The translations under genes and the position numbers were made by a program. From NCBI RefSeq assembly GCF_958295425.1, contig NC_081142.1:6094917-6158916 (forward strand): a DNA stretch of 64,000 bases, in the 5' to 3' direction. Shown here in pieces: positions 23,766 through 36,290 of the stretch (position 1 is the stretch's first letter; every line of letters starts with the position of its first letter). Origin of the DNA: Solea solea. Taxonomy: Eukaryota; Chordata; Actinopteri; Pleuronectiformes; Soleidae. The notes under the pieces were generated by a model. That model made no database searches. It was not told where the DNA came from and saw nothing but the letters and a program-made list of their open reading frames with translations.

Positions 23766-26195
23766 TGTAACAAAAATTGTAGTTTGTGTAATTACATTTC
23801 TCTTTAGCTGAAGGTGAAGGATAAATTAACCAGATATAGTGACTTGCTCAAGGGTCAGATAGGCTCCTTGTAATTTAAAGAAATAAAGGCAATGTTTACA
23901 GTGTTTATGAATGGGAAAATGACATTATGTTAGGCAGCATTGGCAACAACCTGCACAATGACACTAGTTTCTTCCTGTGCCCAGAAACGTTGAATCAATA
24001 AAAACATTTGAGTTTGTCCCATTTCCAGGAAAAAAAAGGCCCTTGAGACAAATATAGACTTAACAAAAAAGAAATCCAAAAAAGCCTCGTATTTCTAGTG
24101 TAGACATGGACTAGAATATGAGTGCAAGAGAGCATGAACACACACACTACCTTTAAAGTGACCTAGAACTGCATGTTTTTTTTTATGTCTGCAGTCAGTC
24201 AGATGTGGGGTCAGAGGTCATGGCTGCAGTGACAGCAGCACACACTTCAACCTTGCACTGGGGTCTGTCAGATTTACAAGTCAGGGTTTACTTGCAGGGA
24301 TAGAGAGCTGATATGTGATCATGCAGAGAATAGTGACATATTGTGGTTGCCTTCAGGGGCAAAAGGTGAGGTAATTGGTTGTAACCTGGAGATTTGGGAA
24401 TATCGGAGCCATGAATCTGGTCTTAACTGTTTCCCATAGCGTTTTCTTTTATATATCACACCACATAACAGTTACTCAGTGATTCAACCTTAAAGAGGAT
24501 TGTTCTAGAGAAGGAAACATTAACAAAGCCTATAGCCTATTTTTTTAAATAGTTATTGAGTTTACTGAATAAATTACGATGGAGCATTTCAATTTTGGTG
24601 CTTAATGTAACTTCAAGTTCAATTTGTTTCTTATAATAGTGCTAAATTAAAGTGACCAAACATGAACACCAAGCCTGAGCAAATTTTGATAAGTATTTTT
24701 GCAACACTGCTTCATTATGTATCCCATTTTCTCTCACTAATACTGCGGTGTGTGTCATTTCCCCTGCAAATAGCCTAAAAGGATACATTAGTGTTCCATG
24801 GCTTTGGGCTCTGATCAGCATGGCTACATTTGAAGGTCAGACTTCATAGAAGAAATGAAAATCAGGAGTATAATTTAATCTCAAGTGTATTGTAATAAAA
24901 GTAGACACACAAATGCACGGTTCAATAGCTGATACAGTAATTGTATTGCATCAAGGGACACCTTGACATAAGAGAACACTAACGGGGAAATATAATGAAA
25001 TAGAGACTGAATGGATGGGGGATGTGGAAGTGCTGTGTGTATGTTTGTGCTGTCGCCATGACAATGCATTCATATGTGTACACGTGTGTTTTGTCCGTGT
25101 GATGTGTGATATGCGTGTCCTTGTGTCCCCTCTGTTTATTCAAAGTGAGGCTTTAACGGGAACCTCTCAGGCTGTCTGTGCTTTGTCTCCCACTCTGGCT
25201 AATAATCACTAATGTGTTAGTTGTTGTGCTGCTGTTTTCTCAGAAAGTGCCAGACCCACTTCAATTTGCACCTTGTCTTCAGCAATGTGTGAACAACAGC
25301 GAGTGAGCGCATATGTGTTACAGAGTGTTAACCAAAGCCGTAGGGAATGGTCTTTAAAAATGACTTTAAAAAAAGTAAGTGTGAGAAAAGGGACAGATGA
25401 GGGCATCATTAAAAAAAAGAAAAAACCCTTTGTATAAAAGTGTTGCTCTGCTCTTAACTACAGTGTTTTCACAGCATACATTAAAAATGATGGTGACTCA
25501 TGGCTGAGCTGCGTAGAGGGAAGCGTGAAACAAATTGCCAAAGACAATTGTGTTCCTTATGTGGAGGATTGAGGCTTTGCAGCAGTCTCTATAAAGAGAC
25601 TTAACGTCCCCCTTCATGACTCTCCTGTCCCAAAGCCTCGCTGCCTCCTCTTCATACATATACATGGCTGCGAAACAGATGCTTCATGAATACCGTCACG
25701 AAATCACAAAGCAAGCCTCTGATAGCATTTTCTGTCCTATTCTGTGTTTGATATTATGAAGTGATTTTGTTCTTTACTTTATCATCGATATTATTAGTGT
25801 CTGTATGTATTCAGCTGTTTTGCATGATATTCTCCTCTCACCTTGTGTTTATCAGCCGCAGCGCACCAGGTTAACCCTTTATGTTGTGTGTGTAATTACA
25901 TGTGTGTGTTTGAGGAGTTGTACGCCTTTTTTCTGTGTGTGTGACATAATTGATTGCAACAGTGCATCAGAGGAAAAGACTGAAATCTTTTGCTGTCTCT
26001 CAGTGTGTCACACACACACATACTCATGACCTTTAATAAAATGTTAGCTGCGATGGAGATGTACAGTGGGTCTGTGTGTCTTGGTTGTGAGTCTTTATTA
26101 GTAGTGACTTTGTCTATGTTCACAGGTATATTATCTGTGTTAGACTGTGTTGTAACTCTGCCTGAACACGAGGTACAAACCTTCCCTCTCTTTCC
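23766..26195. other. Non-coding, mostly unique
   Basis: No gene recognised. A DR1 motif GGGTCAGAGGTCA lies at 24208-24220. Simple repeats are few. Short TG and CA stretches near 25880-26020 give VCVC and HTHT open frames that are not genes. Confidence 0.5.
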
Positions 26196-26217
26196 GTGTG
26201 TGTGTGTGTGTGTGTGT
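26196..26217. repeat. (GT)11 microsatellite
   Basis: Pure dinucleotide run. Confidence 0.95.
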
Positions 26218-26398
26218 AGAGTTGTGCGCACGTGTAGCAGCTGTCATGAGCAAGGCATCTAATGCCTGATGTGTCATACTTCACTGTGTAACAGACACCA
26301 GATTCTGGTCCCTGATTCCCTACAATGGAGCCAACATTCCTTTGTGTAGTTAATAAATCCTTCGATCCTCCCTTCATCACCTCATGTGCATTTGTTAA

Positions 26399-26420
26399 GG
26401 GGGGGGGGGGGGGGGGGGGG
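26399..26420 (+). repeat. G22 homopolymer
   Basis: Twenty-two consecutive G between TTTGTTAA and TCTTTTTT, the longest G run in the window. Confidence 0.95.
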
Positions 26421-26648
26421 TCTTTTTTGGGTGCTTATTTTAACCATAAAAGGGCCAGAAAATGTCATGTGAGTAAATGCTTTTGCCCATTTTTTTTACC
26501 AGAATAAAATCAAACAATCTAAAATGAAGGAAGTTTGTACAGGTGTACATGAACACCAGATTTTGCATGTTAAATTTGAAATTTGAGCAGTATAAAACAT
26601 ATTTTTTGTCTCAATGTCCAAAAACTGGCCAAAAAAATTGAAACTATT

Positions 26649-26697
26649 GGCGTATTTCCACCGGCTCTACTCGCCTCGCCTCGACACGGCACGGTTA
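26649..26697. mobile_element. Fragment of a fish DNA transposon (GGCG-TTTCCACCGGCTCTACT type)
   Basis: GGCGTATTTCCACCGGCTCT followed by ACTCGCCTCGCCTCGACACG is the terminal segment of a multi-copy fish miniature element, as I remember it. The CpG-rich block stands out from its AT-rich surroundings. A related element appears to start at 47258. Confidence 0.5.
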
Positions 26698-29600
26698 GGT
26701 TGCAGCTCCAATACAAAGATGACAAAAGGTGCTGAGGAGAATTACCGTAATAACCATATAATAATGAAAATGTCAGCTTTGACGTGCAACTTCTCAGTTT
26801 TCATTGGAATATTTCCAACAGCACAAAAGGATATCACTGACAGCTATATTTCAGTGAAATTATTGTAATGCAACAGTCTTTTCATACAGTGTATTATAAA
26901 ATGTACATTATGTACTTGGGATAAGCGATGGCTTCACTGTACCTTCACCTTTTTATACCAATAATAAACCTTTAATTTATAAACATGAATGAAGGCAGAC
27001 GATGATACTTCAGAAAAGAGGTATACTTCAGTTTGACAATGTTTTATTTTGGCTAATGCCCCACTCTCTATCCCCTGTTCTAGATGATTGGATTATATTT
27101 CACAGCTGTGTCACTGTATAGTTCAGAGATTAACAATAATAACAACAACTTTTTATGCTATGTGTCTGTCTCTCTTTCTCTTTAAAAGGCTTTTACACAA
27201 GATAATAATCATACTGCTACTAACGACAGCACATTTTTACTTGCATATTCCTCGACAGAGCTTTAAGCATTATCCTGATGTGACACTGACCAAATTATGT
27301 CAGGCCTAAATTTATATGATTTTGATTAATTGCACTTTCACCGGAGGACGTCTAGATAATGTCAGTGACTGGATTCCTACTTGTGTCTGCAGTGAGGAGG
27401 TTGGCAGGGTGTGACGATGGAGGCTGTGCTCCCTGACAGACCTTTCTCATACACTGTCTGAAATATATGACTCCAGGTGATGCGTAGTGATAATTAAAAT
27501 TGATTACGGGGCACTGCTGCTTTTGTGTCCTTAGTATTTCTGTCTGTGTGCTCTCATTCAGTCACTCCATAGTCTTTCTGTCACTTTTGGTCCTTCATTA
27601 TTTCATGTGTGAAAACCCAGTTGTAAAACCTCTGGAAAAAGTGGAATATTCTCATTTCTAATGTGACACAGTGTGCATGTACATCTGTGCACAGTCAAAA
27701 GGACAAGGATTTCACAGCAAACCTTAGTAAAATAAGTCACCGTTGGTTGGAGAAGAAAAGTTAAATAGATGTCGAGAAAGCGGCACCGCTGCTAATGAGG
27801 GCTTCATAGTGACTTTCTCGAAGAGCATTAGAGTCAGACGAGAGCAGATGAAAAACATAGAGAAAGGCTAAAAGAAAAGGGAGTACAGGTGGAATTGATT
27901 TGGTCACATGTAGAGACGAGGAGATGTAGTTGCGGCTGCAGAGCCATAGAGGTGCCTGCTGTGATCAGTGAGCTGCTGACATGCCCAGAGAAACGCTGGA
28001 AATGAGAAACAGAGACAGACATCCATACATCAGCCCCTTGTTCTCTTTGACCACCTGTATCTCTGAGCCATTCTTTCAAAGTCTCAACTAACAGATTGAT
28101 GCAGGAAACATTTTTTTCTCCGAGCTTTTCCCTCTATCTCTTTTCCTTGTGCTATTTTTCACCCTCTTAGCCCGTCTTCTTCTAGTTGTTCATTTTACTT
28201 CCTCTCTTCACTTTGCAGGATCCAAAGCATCTACGCAGTCTCCAAGTTTATGCCAAGCTTTGATTTGTGTTTCTGTATGTGGATGTGAGCAGGTGATGTG
28301 TTTGTGTGTATGCTATGTGCACACACTGTGTGTGTGTGTGTGTGTGTGCTCTACCTGCCCAGGCTTGGGATTAAATGTCAGAGTCTCGTAGATTGATGTT
28401 CTGTCTGATAGAACGCCACGGCAGGAATGAATCCAGCAGCTCACAGATGGGAATAGAAACACACACTTAAAAAGAAACATATCAAATTTTCAAGATGCAT
28501 GCTGTGTACGCACAGTCTCAAATGCAGTTATTTTCATAAGACACATCGCCCCGTTCCTTCAGCATTTTTACTCCCAAGCAAGTGGTGTCTTAACTGTTGA
28601 TAGACCGCATTCAGCACACTCTGGCACTCTATGAGAGGGCACCAGCAGAAAATGGCAGGAGGTTAAATAGTTCCTTTTTCAGCACATACTGGGGTCACAC
28701 GCTGGTAATGTGCTGTGCGAGGCTGGCAATGCGCCATGTGAAAAGGGCACACTTCTTCATTTTCAGCAAAGTGGAGAAACAGGGGAAGGCTTGCATGTGT
28801 GAGTCTGTGTGTGTCTGTGTGTGTGTGTGTATCTGAACATGAATGTGTGTGAGAAGATAAAGTGAGTGATTCATGGTGATGGATCTTCACTGCAGTTTTT
28901 GGCATACATCCATTTTTTGAGAACATTTTTATCACTCTGTCCTTAGTGGATGACCTCACTAATGTCTGTGTGTGAACTTCTTATGTCTGACATATAGTGC
29001 ACATCCCTATAGGTGAGTGACACTGTTGCCACAGTTAGAAACCTTAATGCTGGTTAGCAGTAATAATAATAATAATAATAATGAAAAAAGGTTTTGTTGA
29101 TGTTATTATTCTATTAGACCTGTTTCTGTGTATACAGCAGCAGTGCAGGGACAGACTGGGACAAGAATGTCTCTCCTGTCCAACTGCTAAATGAGCAGCA
29201 GAATTCACCTCTGAAACATTACAGTCTGTGTCTTTTGTGTTTTCAGTCATACTCCATCTTATGTGTGCAGTATGGTGATGTTGCTCACCGAACATGCTTT
29301 TGTGGTGACATCACTGACTAAGATGTGGCTGTTTGTAGTGTTTATTCAACTCAGGGAGCAATTTATTGATTTTATGGATTCTGGGCTGTTGCTGCATTAC
29401 ATTTAATAATCACTGTAATAAATGTGTTTGTAACTCACTGAATACTTTGCCTTCCCATAGAACTTATCATCATTATTTCGATCACTACTGTACCTCTTAG
29501 GCTGTGACTGATGCAAAACAAGCTCTGTTTATGTGGTTGAAGAGAGCCGGGAGAACTATTATACAGCCGCTGTAGCTGCTCTTTTTAGCTTCCATAAATT

Positions 29601-30703
29601 ATGGTGAAAATTCAGGACGGCCCTCAATCCCTCTTGAAAGATTTTATGGTAGCAGACAATGGTAATGGCTAGTTTTCAGTGCACCCACAAGAGTCCCATA
29701 GTAATGTTAGATTTCTCATCTCTTGTCTGAAAAAGACCCTGACGCTACATTTACAGGCATTAAGTCACATCTAGTCATGCTGGAAAATGTAAGTCATTTC
29801 ACAAAGTCCCACATTGTCCACACTCTCAAGTATATTCGTGAGCCTCTCTGGCCTCCGCAAATCCTCCAAACGTGGAAACATTCTTAACAAGAAGCAGCCG
29901 CCGCAGCAGCAGCAGCAGCAAAGGAGCTCTCCTTGGTGCTGAACCCACAGGAGATTTAAGGGCTGGAATTGACTGTTTTCTGCACAGCTATTTTCCTTCT
30001 CAATCGTGTATTCCATTTTTCACAGTCTGTGTTCTAAGGTTGATGTTGTGAATCTTTGCTTGAACCACATTTTCTAAAACAGACATGGCTCAACGTAATT
30101 CCATTGTTTGAATATTGAGAACCCAGGAACAAAAATGTTGTACATTTTGGTCCTGTGCTTTTATGAAGAGCTGGACAAAGCTATACGTCCTGGTGTGAAG
30201 CATTGGTTGCTCTGACACCAGCTGTGAATATGTGGAAATCTGATTGATTTGGCTGAGTCTACAGGACTAGAGTGAATGTAGCGGCATTGCATCATGGTGC
30301 TCCTGTCAAAAAGAAAGCTCATGTCTGGAGTAGTGATGTTTTATTGTTTCTGACTGTAATTGAATTGTGCTTTTTTGTATGAGTGAAAGGCCCACAGGGA
30401 CCCATTACAAACCCCCTTGTGTAGTTCCAAAATGCCCAGGCGTCAACTGGGATATCTGAGTGGATGCTACTCAGTTCCCCACAAAAACATAGTTTTCAAC
30501 CAGACAAGTCCTGAATCTGACAGCAGCAGTGAGTGCGAGTGCTTAGTGTGTGTAAACAGGTGGAGAGTCGAGATGGCAGAAGGGTGAGTCTCGCTCCATG
30601 TACGCCAATGTTAGCTCACATTACACTGAGAAATGCCTCCAGCTTCTAGTTTCCTGCTGGTTGTCTTTCTATAGCACAGTCAAATTCAGCAGATACTGCA
30701 CAA
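26698..30703. other. Non-coding, mostly unique, with scattered microsatellites
   Basis: Simple repeats: (TG)11 at 28327-28348, interrupted TG at 28805-28832, (AAT)7 at 29061-29082 and a CAG run at 29894-29920. The CAG run reads as a polyalanine, polyglutamine or cysteine string depending on frame and has no coding context. No gene recognised. Confidence 0.55.
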
Positions 30704-30817
30704 ACACACACACACACACTGCTCATATCCTCCCCAAAGTGTCTAGATGCATATCTGTGTCTGTTATTATCCATCTGTCCATCTTTTTTTGTATTTATAT
30801 GAGCATGCAGCTGTGTT

Positions 30818-30852
<35 letters not shown>
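30704..30852. repeat. Inverted pair: CA tract (30704-30719) and TG tract (30820-30852)
   Basis: Two pure dinucleotide tracts of opposite sense 100 bp apart; the second is 33 bp long. Confidence 0.9.
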
Positions 30853-30853
<1 letters not shown>

Positions 30854-33031
30854 AGACACAATCCTACAACACACACTAATTAACAGGCTCGTTAAAACTC
30901 AAGCAGCTCTCCCGCTGTGGCTGTATAGACTGACACACACGCACACAGACAGACAGAGAGATAGATATTAAATATTAAATAATATACATTTTGAATGCAT
31001 GCTCCAACACAAGAAAAACAATAACATGCATGCCTGCACAGATAATAATAATTTTTTTAATTTAAAACACCAGCATTCGCTGTTAGAAATAAGGATCACA
31101 TGATACAGTGCATCGTACAGCGTCCACTTTCCCACAAGACATTCACATGGTAAACACAGCCTTCTTCATAAACCTCCAACATTTTAGGGATCGTTGCAAA
31201 AACATGTAATTATATTCAATCACAGTAGCAGGTCATTAGTAAAGGCAGTGGTCATGTGCCGGAGCGGCCAAGGACAAAACAACCTGCCTGAAAATTGCAA
31301 ATGAAAGCTATAAAAGATATATTTTTTCCCTGTGGTTTTCTCCAATAGATTTTCCAACCTTTAGGTTTCATTGGTAATAAAATGGACTTTTTATTCACCA
31401 CTTAAATGACCCTATTATCACACCCACTCTTTTATTACATCTGTGGTTCCAGATATAATGTATGCTGCCCTGTATGCTTCCAGGACAGGTGTGTTTCCAG
31501 TGTTGATGTGTTTGCAATGCTAATAGGATTTTGAATGACTCGCACCGGTAAATAGGTGTGAATGCATATCCTGTACACACTATGTTTGTTTTATATACCT
31601 CCATTTATGTGATAGTAAAGGTTATGGCAGAATGATACACGCACAGAAAGGTGTAAAGGCCATTTGCTACTTGCTGCATTCTGTCTTCATGACACCACTC
31701 TCACTAGGCAACTTACACATCCCCATGATTTAGCCCTCACCTCATCGGTGGAGGTTGTATGGCGGAGAATGTCTGCATTTGTGTGTAGGTGTGTGTTTTT
31801 GTCTATGCTTTCAGGCACCACTCTGTTTTTAACGTCCACCTTGATTTTCTCCATTATTTGAATTTTAAAAGCAGTTGGCATTTCCAATCACTTTCTTCTA
31901 CTTTGACTAATTGCTGCGTTTCATTGAGTAGGTGGGTGCACTGCAAAGGGAAAGTGTAGGCAGCTTGGTTTAAAAGGCAGGATGCAATCACTCAAGTCGC
32001 TCACAGTATAAATTTAAGTTTAAGTTCAGTAATTATTAATCCAGAAAGCTTGTGCTGGAGGAGGAGGTTTAAAAGTGCTGGGCTTACTGACGTTGAGCAA
32101 ACCCACGAATTCAGCAGCCAAGGGCTGAGAACTGAGGTGGGATCAATGCTGCAGGTCTTATTTAGATTCCAATTACAGCCATTTCTGATCAATTGGCTCC
32201 TCTCTTCAGCAGCAAACGGAGGCTCTGCCTTTGATCAATGGACACACACACCGATGGGCTCACACACTCAGAGACACAAGCATAAATACTCTTTCACTCT
32301 GTTTTCTGCTTTCACGCATGCTCGCACGCGCACGCACACACACACAGACGCAAAACCACCCAAATGTGTTTGATCAATGCTCACTTGGCCTGAGAGCAGG
32401 ATCTGCATTATTTCATGCTCTGTAGTTTTAATTGATCGCAGGATAAAATGGTTAGTGAAGAAATCTTTCATGTCGTCATTATTTTCTTTTCTCTTTCCCT
32501 GAGCCTCCTGGAATTCATTTGCAGCAGCATTCGTCCTTGGATGTGTGTTTCTGTGATCTTGATTTTGATCTTGCAAGACACGTGCATGTTGAAAGGGTCT
32601 GCTGTTTCCAGTTGCATGTTACCTTATTATGCTTTGCGACTTGTTACATCATGCCTAAATCATTTTCTTTTTCCAACATGTTGTTCTGTCTGTAAAGCCA
32701 TTATTTTATCAAATAAAACATGATACATATTCTTTGCTTTACCAGCGAGTGGGTGGTGGAGTTTACCTGCTGCCGTCACTGTGACTTAGATCTGTCGTTG
32801 GACAAGAAAACAATTAAACTTGCTTCAGTGGAGAGAGAGTGGTCAACAATATGCAGCTCCACTGAGACAGGGCAGATGTGCAGAATGATATGACAACTTT
32901 TTGTGTTTGTCATATTTGTTTTGCAGAAACAAACAAAGTAGTCAAATGGGTGTAAGACATCCATTTGTGACTCCAGAGAGTCACTGAAAGTTTACTAGAA
33001 GCACAATCTGACTTTGTGACACACATTAGCA
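30853..33031. other. Non-coding, mostly unique
   Basis: Holds a CA/GACA/GATA patch at 30932-30966 and a CA/CG alternating patch at 32312-32350 (Z-DNA-type purine-pyrimidine alternation). No gene recognised. Confidence 0.55.
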
Positions 33032-33060
33032 TTATTTATTTATTTATTTATTTATTTATA
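33032..33060. repeat. (TTTA)7 tetranucleotide tract
   Basis: A pure TTTA run. Read on the minus strand it is (TAAA)n, which could be the 3' tail of a retroposon lying in 33061-33460, but no known retroposon body was recognised there. Confidence 0.9.
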
Positions 33061-33487
33061 ACCCAGAGTTAACCACAAAATCCGTTGCTTGTGTTTGTTC
33101 CCATTGCTCCGTCTTCTTCTGCTCGCTGTGAAACATGTTTCCTAGCAGCGATTCACCTCCGCTGTCTCTCTCTGGATCTGTGTGGATCCGGTAAAATGTT
33201 CTCCCGTTCTCCTGGGTCCTGTCTGTCTGTTTTGGCATCCCCGGGCACAACATCTATCCACCATCTCCACTTTTATGATGAAAACAGCCGGCAAAGACAC
33301 AGGTTTTCTGACATATTGCCTGATGTATGTGTTTTCTATTATATACGTCTACAGGAATGAACAGTGTAGTTTCCTGCCGGGGGGCGTGTCAGACGCCTTA
33401 CCTTGGTTGTGTGACTTCAGCTACCAGAGCGCTATATATGACCTCAGTTGATTGTACATGTCCTGACGGACACATGGACACAAACGC
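33061..33487. other. Unclassified CpG-richer segment
   Basis: Richer in CpG and GC than its neighbours (GGATCCGG, CCCCGGGC, GCCGGGGGGCG). Two overlapping plus-strand frames of about 90 codons run through it without a recognisable domain. It could be a mobile element ending in the TTTA tract, or simply unique sequence. Confidence 0.35.
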
Positions 33488-33541
33488 ACTCTCTCGCTCC
33501 CTCTCTCTCCCACTCTCTCTCTCTCTCACACACACATACAC
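33488..33541. repeat. Compound (CT)n(CA)n tract
   Basis: CT units interrupted by CGCTCC and CCCA, then CACACACATACA. Confidence 0.9.
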
Positions 33542-33659
33542 AGTAGCCCAGACTCCTCCTGTGCTCTCGTCAGCGTTGCATCTATGTCAATGTGTTTGCT
33601 TTCGTTTGGAATCATCACTTTATTTTGTTGACTTATTTGCTGCATCAGAAACAATTGCT

Positions 33660-33755
33660 GTGGAGATTGGGAGGGGAATTAATTTTATGCAAATGAATGC
33701 AAACAGAGGTGACACAGAACTCCATCTGCACTGGTTCTATGCAAATGATGTTTGC
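33660..33755. promoter_or_regulatory. Paired POU octamer motifs (putative)
   Basis: Two perfect ATGCAAAT octamers lie at 33687-33694 and 33739-33746, in the same orientation with starts 52 bp apart. An AATTAATTTTA homeodomain-type core lies directly upstream. This grouping is typical of developmental enhancers, but the motif alone does not prove function. Confidence 0.25.
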
Positions 33756-33769
33756 TAAACTGGCTTGTT

Positions 33770-34080
33770 GGAAGGACCCACATTTACCAACCCCTTCACA
33801 TTCCACCCAGCATTCAGTCCTCGGCCCTGTTCTGAATCACCTATCCCACCCGCCCCTCCCCTGCTAGCATTGCCCTCTGCTTCTCTTTTTATCATTTCCC
33901 TTTTTGCCCCCCCTTTAGTATCCCCTAATCCCCTCTTCACCCTTTCTGTCACTTTGCCTGCAACTCTTTCTCCGGGCCGTTCTTACAATGCAGTCTATAC
34001 TCCGGCCCCCCTTCTCCCCCCCTCGTCTCTCTTGTCCCATTCTCCATCCATCCCCCCTCTCAGTCCTCCACCATTAACGG
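33770..34080. repeat. C-rich, pyrimidine-rich stretch
   Basis: Mostly C and T on the plus strand, with runs such as CCCCCCC at 33906-33912 and 34014-34021. The proline- and serine-rich plus-strand open frame (33765-34106) is a product of this composition. Confidence 0.7.
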
Positions 34081-34254
34081 CCATGCAGCCATGGCTGTTA
34101 CTGTAATAGTGTGAGGTGCCAGTCATGGGGCTTGAGGAAAACATTGTCATAGTGGATTGAAGGTGCAGAGGCGGGAGCCAGGAAAACTTGACATATGAAT
34201 TTAGAATTTCTTATATTTTATACACAGACCAATCAATGGTAATGAATTGAACTT
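34081..34254. other. Short non-coding spacer
   Basis: Nothing recognised. Confidence 0.5.
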
Positions 34255-34407
34255 CTGCTTTTTACCCATCTGCACACATCTGCTCCTGAGTCGGAGTGAG
34301 GGTTAGGTATCTTGCTCCGGAGCACCGTGGCATTTGACCTTCCCTAGGATTCAAACAGACAACCCTCCAAGCCCAGTTCCCCTCCTCTTGGCCACGAGCT
34401 GCCCCCA
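34255..34407 (-). mobile_element. tRNA-derived SINE head, minus strand
   Basis: On the minus strand the pol III A-box-like TGGCCAAGAGG (34384-34394) and B-box-like GTTTGAATCC (34347-34356) lie in tRNA-like spacing. Further on, the plus strand reads GAGGGTTAGGTATCTTGCTC, matching the GGGGTTAGGTGCCTTGCTC segment of a common fish element. The A- and B-boxes are seen directly; the family is from memory. Confidence 0.65.
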
Positions 34408-35365
34408 GAACTAAACCTTTGACTTCAGACAGCAAAGCAAATATTCAACAGCTCAAGTAAAGACTTAACAGAATATGGTGAAAATAGGATGGAAAACATA
34501 ATGTCTAGAGGAGATAAAGACCAACAAGTCTCCAGTGGCAGCATGGACGGTGGGCAAAGAGATGGAGAGATATAGGGAGACTGTGTGTCACAGAAAAACA
34601 AGGGAGAGGAACAGATAGTGGCGCTTCCAAAGGGAGATGGCAAACAGTTTCATCCTCTGAGGGTCCATCCTGCCAGCAATTGGGGAAAATAGGGAAGGGA
34701 GAAGCAGTGTGTGTGTGTGTGTGTGTGTCTTTTTCCTCCCTCCATGCTCCAATCCTCTTTTCTGGTGTGCCATTTCATGAAGAGATTGTGGCGTCACGTG
34801 TGATACTTTCCTTCAAAGGCGAGGGAGAGTGTTCATATGTGTTTGAATGTAAGAGAGTTAATACCCACCCCAGTTTTCCCCCCCTCAAGCCACTTGACAT
34901 GACACACACTGCTGTCTTCACAGCAGGAGAGGAATTCTTATAGAACTTGCCCATGCATGGTTTTGTTCTCATTTGTAGCAGCACCAGTGAAAGTAGCATT
35001 GCTCAAAAAAAATAAAAAAATGGGGGCTTACATGATTTAACCTTGAAACAGTTTGTCTCACTGTGACTGAAGTGCCACAACAGCACTGTGGTGACTTGTG
35101 TGAGTGACTGCAGCATGATGCACTGAAGCAGTTGGTCACAGTGTGAGTGGCTGAGAGGGAAGATATTTCCACACAGCTTGTGTGGAGGAGTCCGCCACTG
35201 TCTCACACCTAAATAGCATTTGTGAGTAATATGCTTCCCTCTGCTGCAAGTGCAAGCAGTGCAATACAGCTAAGTAATATCTCTCTGCAGAGCAATACTG
35301 GCTGTCAGCCTTATATGGATGATTTGATGTTCGTTATGTGTGTGCAGGTGTGTGTGTACATGTTA

Positions 35366-35401
<36 letters not shown>

Positions 35402-35653
35402 GCGCGCATGCTTGTCAGATCCATTTACATTGCAGGTATAGTAATTACAATGAACTGTTCAGAGAAAGAATGAGTGTCCTGTGTTAGCAATGCATCATTA
35501 ACATTTGTGACCACTCACATGTTTGTCTGTGTCTCATCCATTAGAAGGCAAATGTGGAGAGGGAGAGGAAGAAATTCAAAGACAGAATTGCCAAGTACAA
35601 TTACTGCACTGTCATCTGTCATATAGTGGCTTTGCGGGATAAATATTTGAAAT
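34408..35653. other. Non-coding, unique, with TG tracts at 34707-34728 and 35368-35398
   Basis: Two pure TG runs (22 and 31 bp). A charged plus-strand frame around 35554-35640 (MERERKKFKD...) ends in the TA tract and is not supported as an exon. Confidence 0.55.
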
Positions 35654-35656
35654 ATG

Positions 35657-35718
<62 letters not shown>
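35654..35718. repeat. (TA)n tract, about 65 bp
   Basis: Starts as GTATATATGTATATG and becomes pure TA from about 35671; fully self-complementary. Confidence 0.95.
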
Positions 35719-35719
<1 letters not shown>

Positions 35720-36127
35720 CTTTCGTCCACATAATTCTAGTGTATAATAACTAAAGTTAGAAGCTGCATTTCTTATGGAGCTGTCGTCACCAAAGCATTT
35801 GGTTCTGTTTTTTTGGGCAGACTTTGAAAATATTACCAATAAGTATGTCTGTATAAGCTTTTATTAGGTTTCAAATAAAAATCATGTTGGTTTTCATAGC
35901 CTGCACTTTTACTTTAAGAGTTATGGTTTTTGGAGGCGGCTCAAATGGACAAACCAGCCAGAGCATTTTTGCCTTTTGTGTTTTGAAGTGTACAAAAAAC
36001 AAAAGAAAAGAATGGCTCCACTCACATACACCTGATGGAGAGGATCTTTATTGTCAGTATACAACCGAAGGTCAGAGGGAGGGTTGATCAGACTGAGCGC
36101 ACCACCACAATGACCTGACCGAATGTG
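35719..36127. other. Non-coding spacer
   Basis: Nothing recognised. Confidence 0.5.
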
Positions 36128-36290
36128 TCTAACGTTCCTACATGTTTTGACGGTGAGATGAACCCGGAGAGCCTGGAGGAAACCCACGCAGACACAGGGA
36201 GAACATGCAAACTCCACACAGAAAGGTCCCAGACCGGGAGTGGAACCCAGCACCTTTTTGCTGTGAGGTTGTGAAGAAATGCTTCCAGGT
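36128..36290 (-). mobile_element. tRNA-derived SINE, minus strand, 5'-truncated
   Basis: The plus strand reads GAGAACATGCAAACTCCACA, preceded by GGAGGAAACCCACGCAGACA and followed by a B-box-like GGGAGTGGAACCC. On the minus strand this gives the GCATGTTCTCC and GTGGGTTTCCTCC hallmarks of a widespread fish SINE-like repeat. The A-box part is lost. It accounts for the 156-codon minus-strand open frame here (35921-36391). Confidence 0.7.

Noticed and set aside
29894..29920. CAG repeat as a coding polyglutamine tract
   Set aside because: No open coding context of normal composition surrounds it in the glutamine frame.
33765..34106. Proline-rich plus-strand open frame
   Set aside because: Explained by the C/T-rich DNA of 33770-34080.
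34347..34394. Possible tRNA gene with A and B boxes
   Set aside because: The boxes are imperfect and the flanks match a SINE; no tRNA cloverleaf with paired acceptor stem is visible.
35554..35640. Charged peptide MERERKKFKD as a short exon
   Set aside because: It continues without a donor site into the TA microsatellite, and nothing supports expression.
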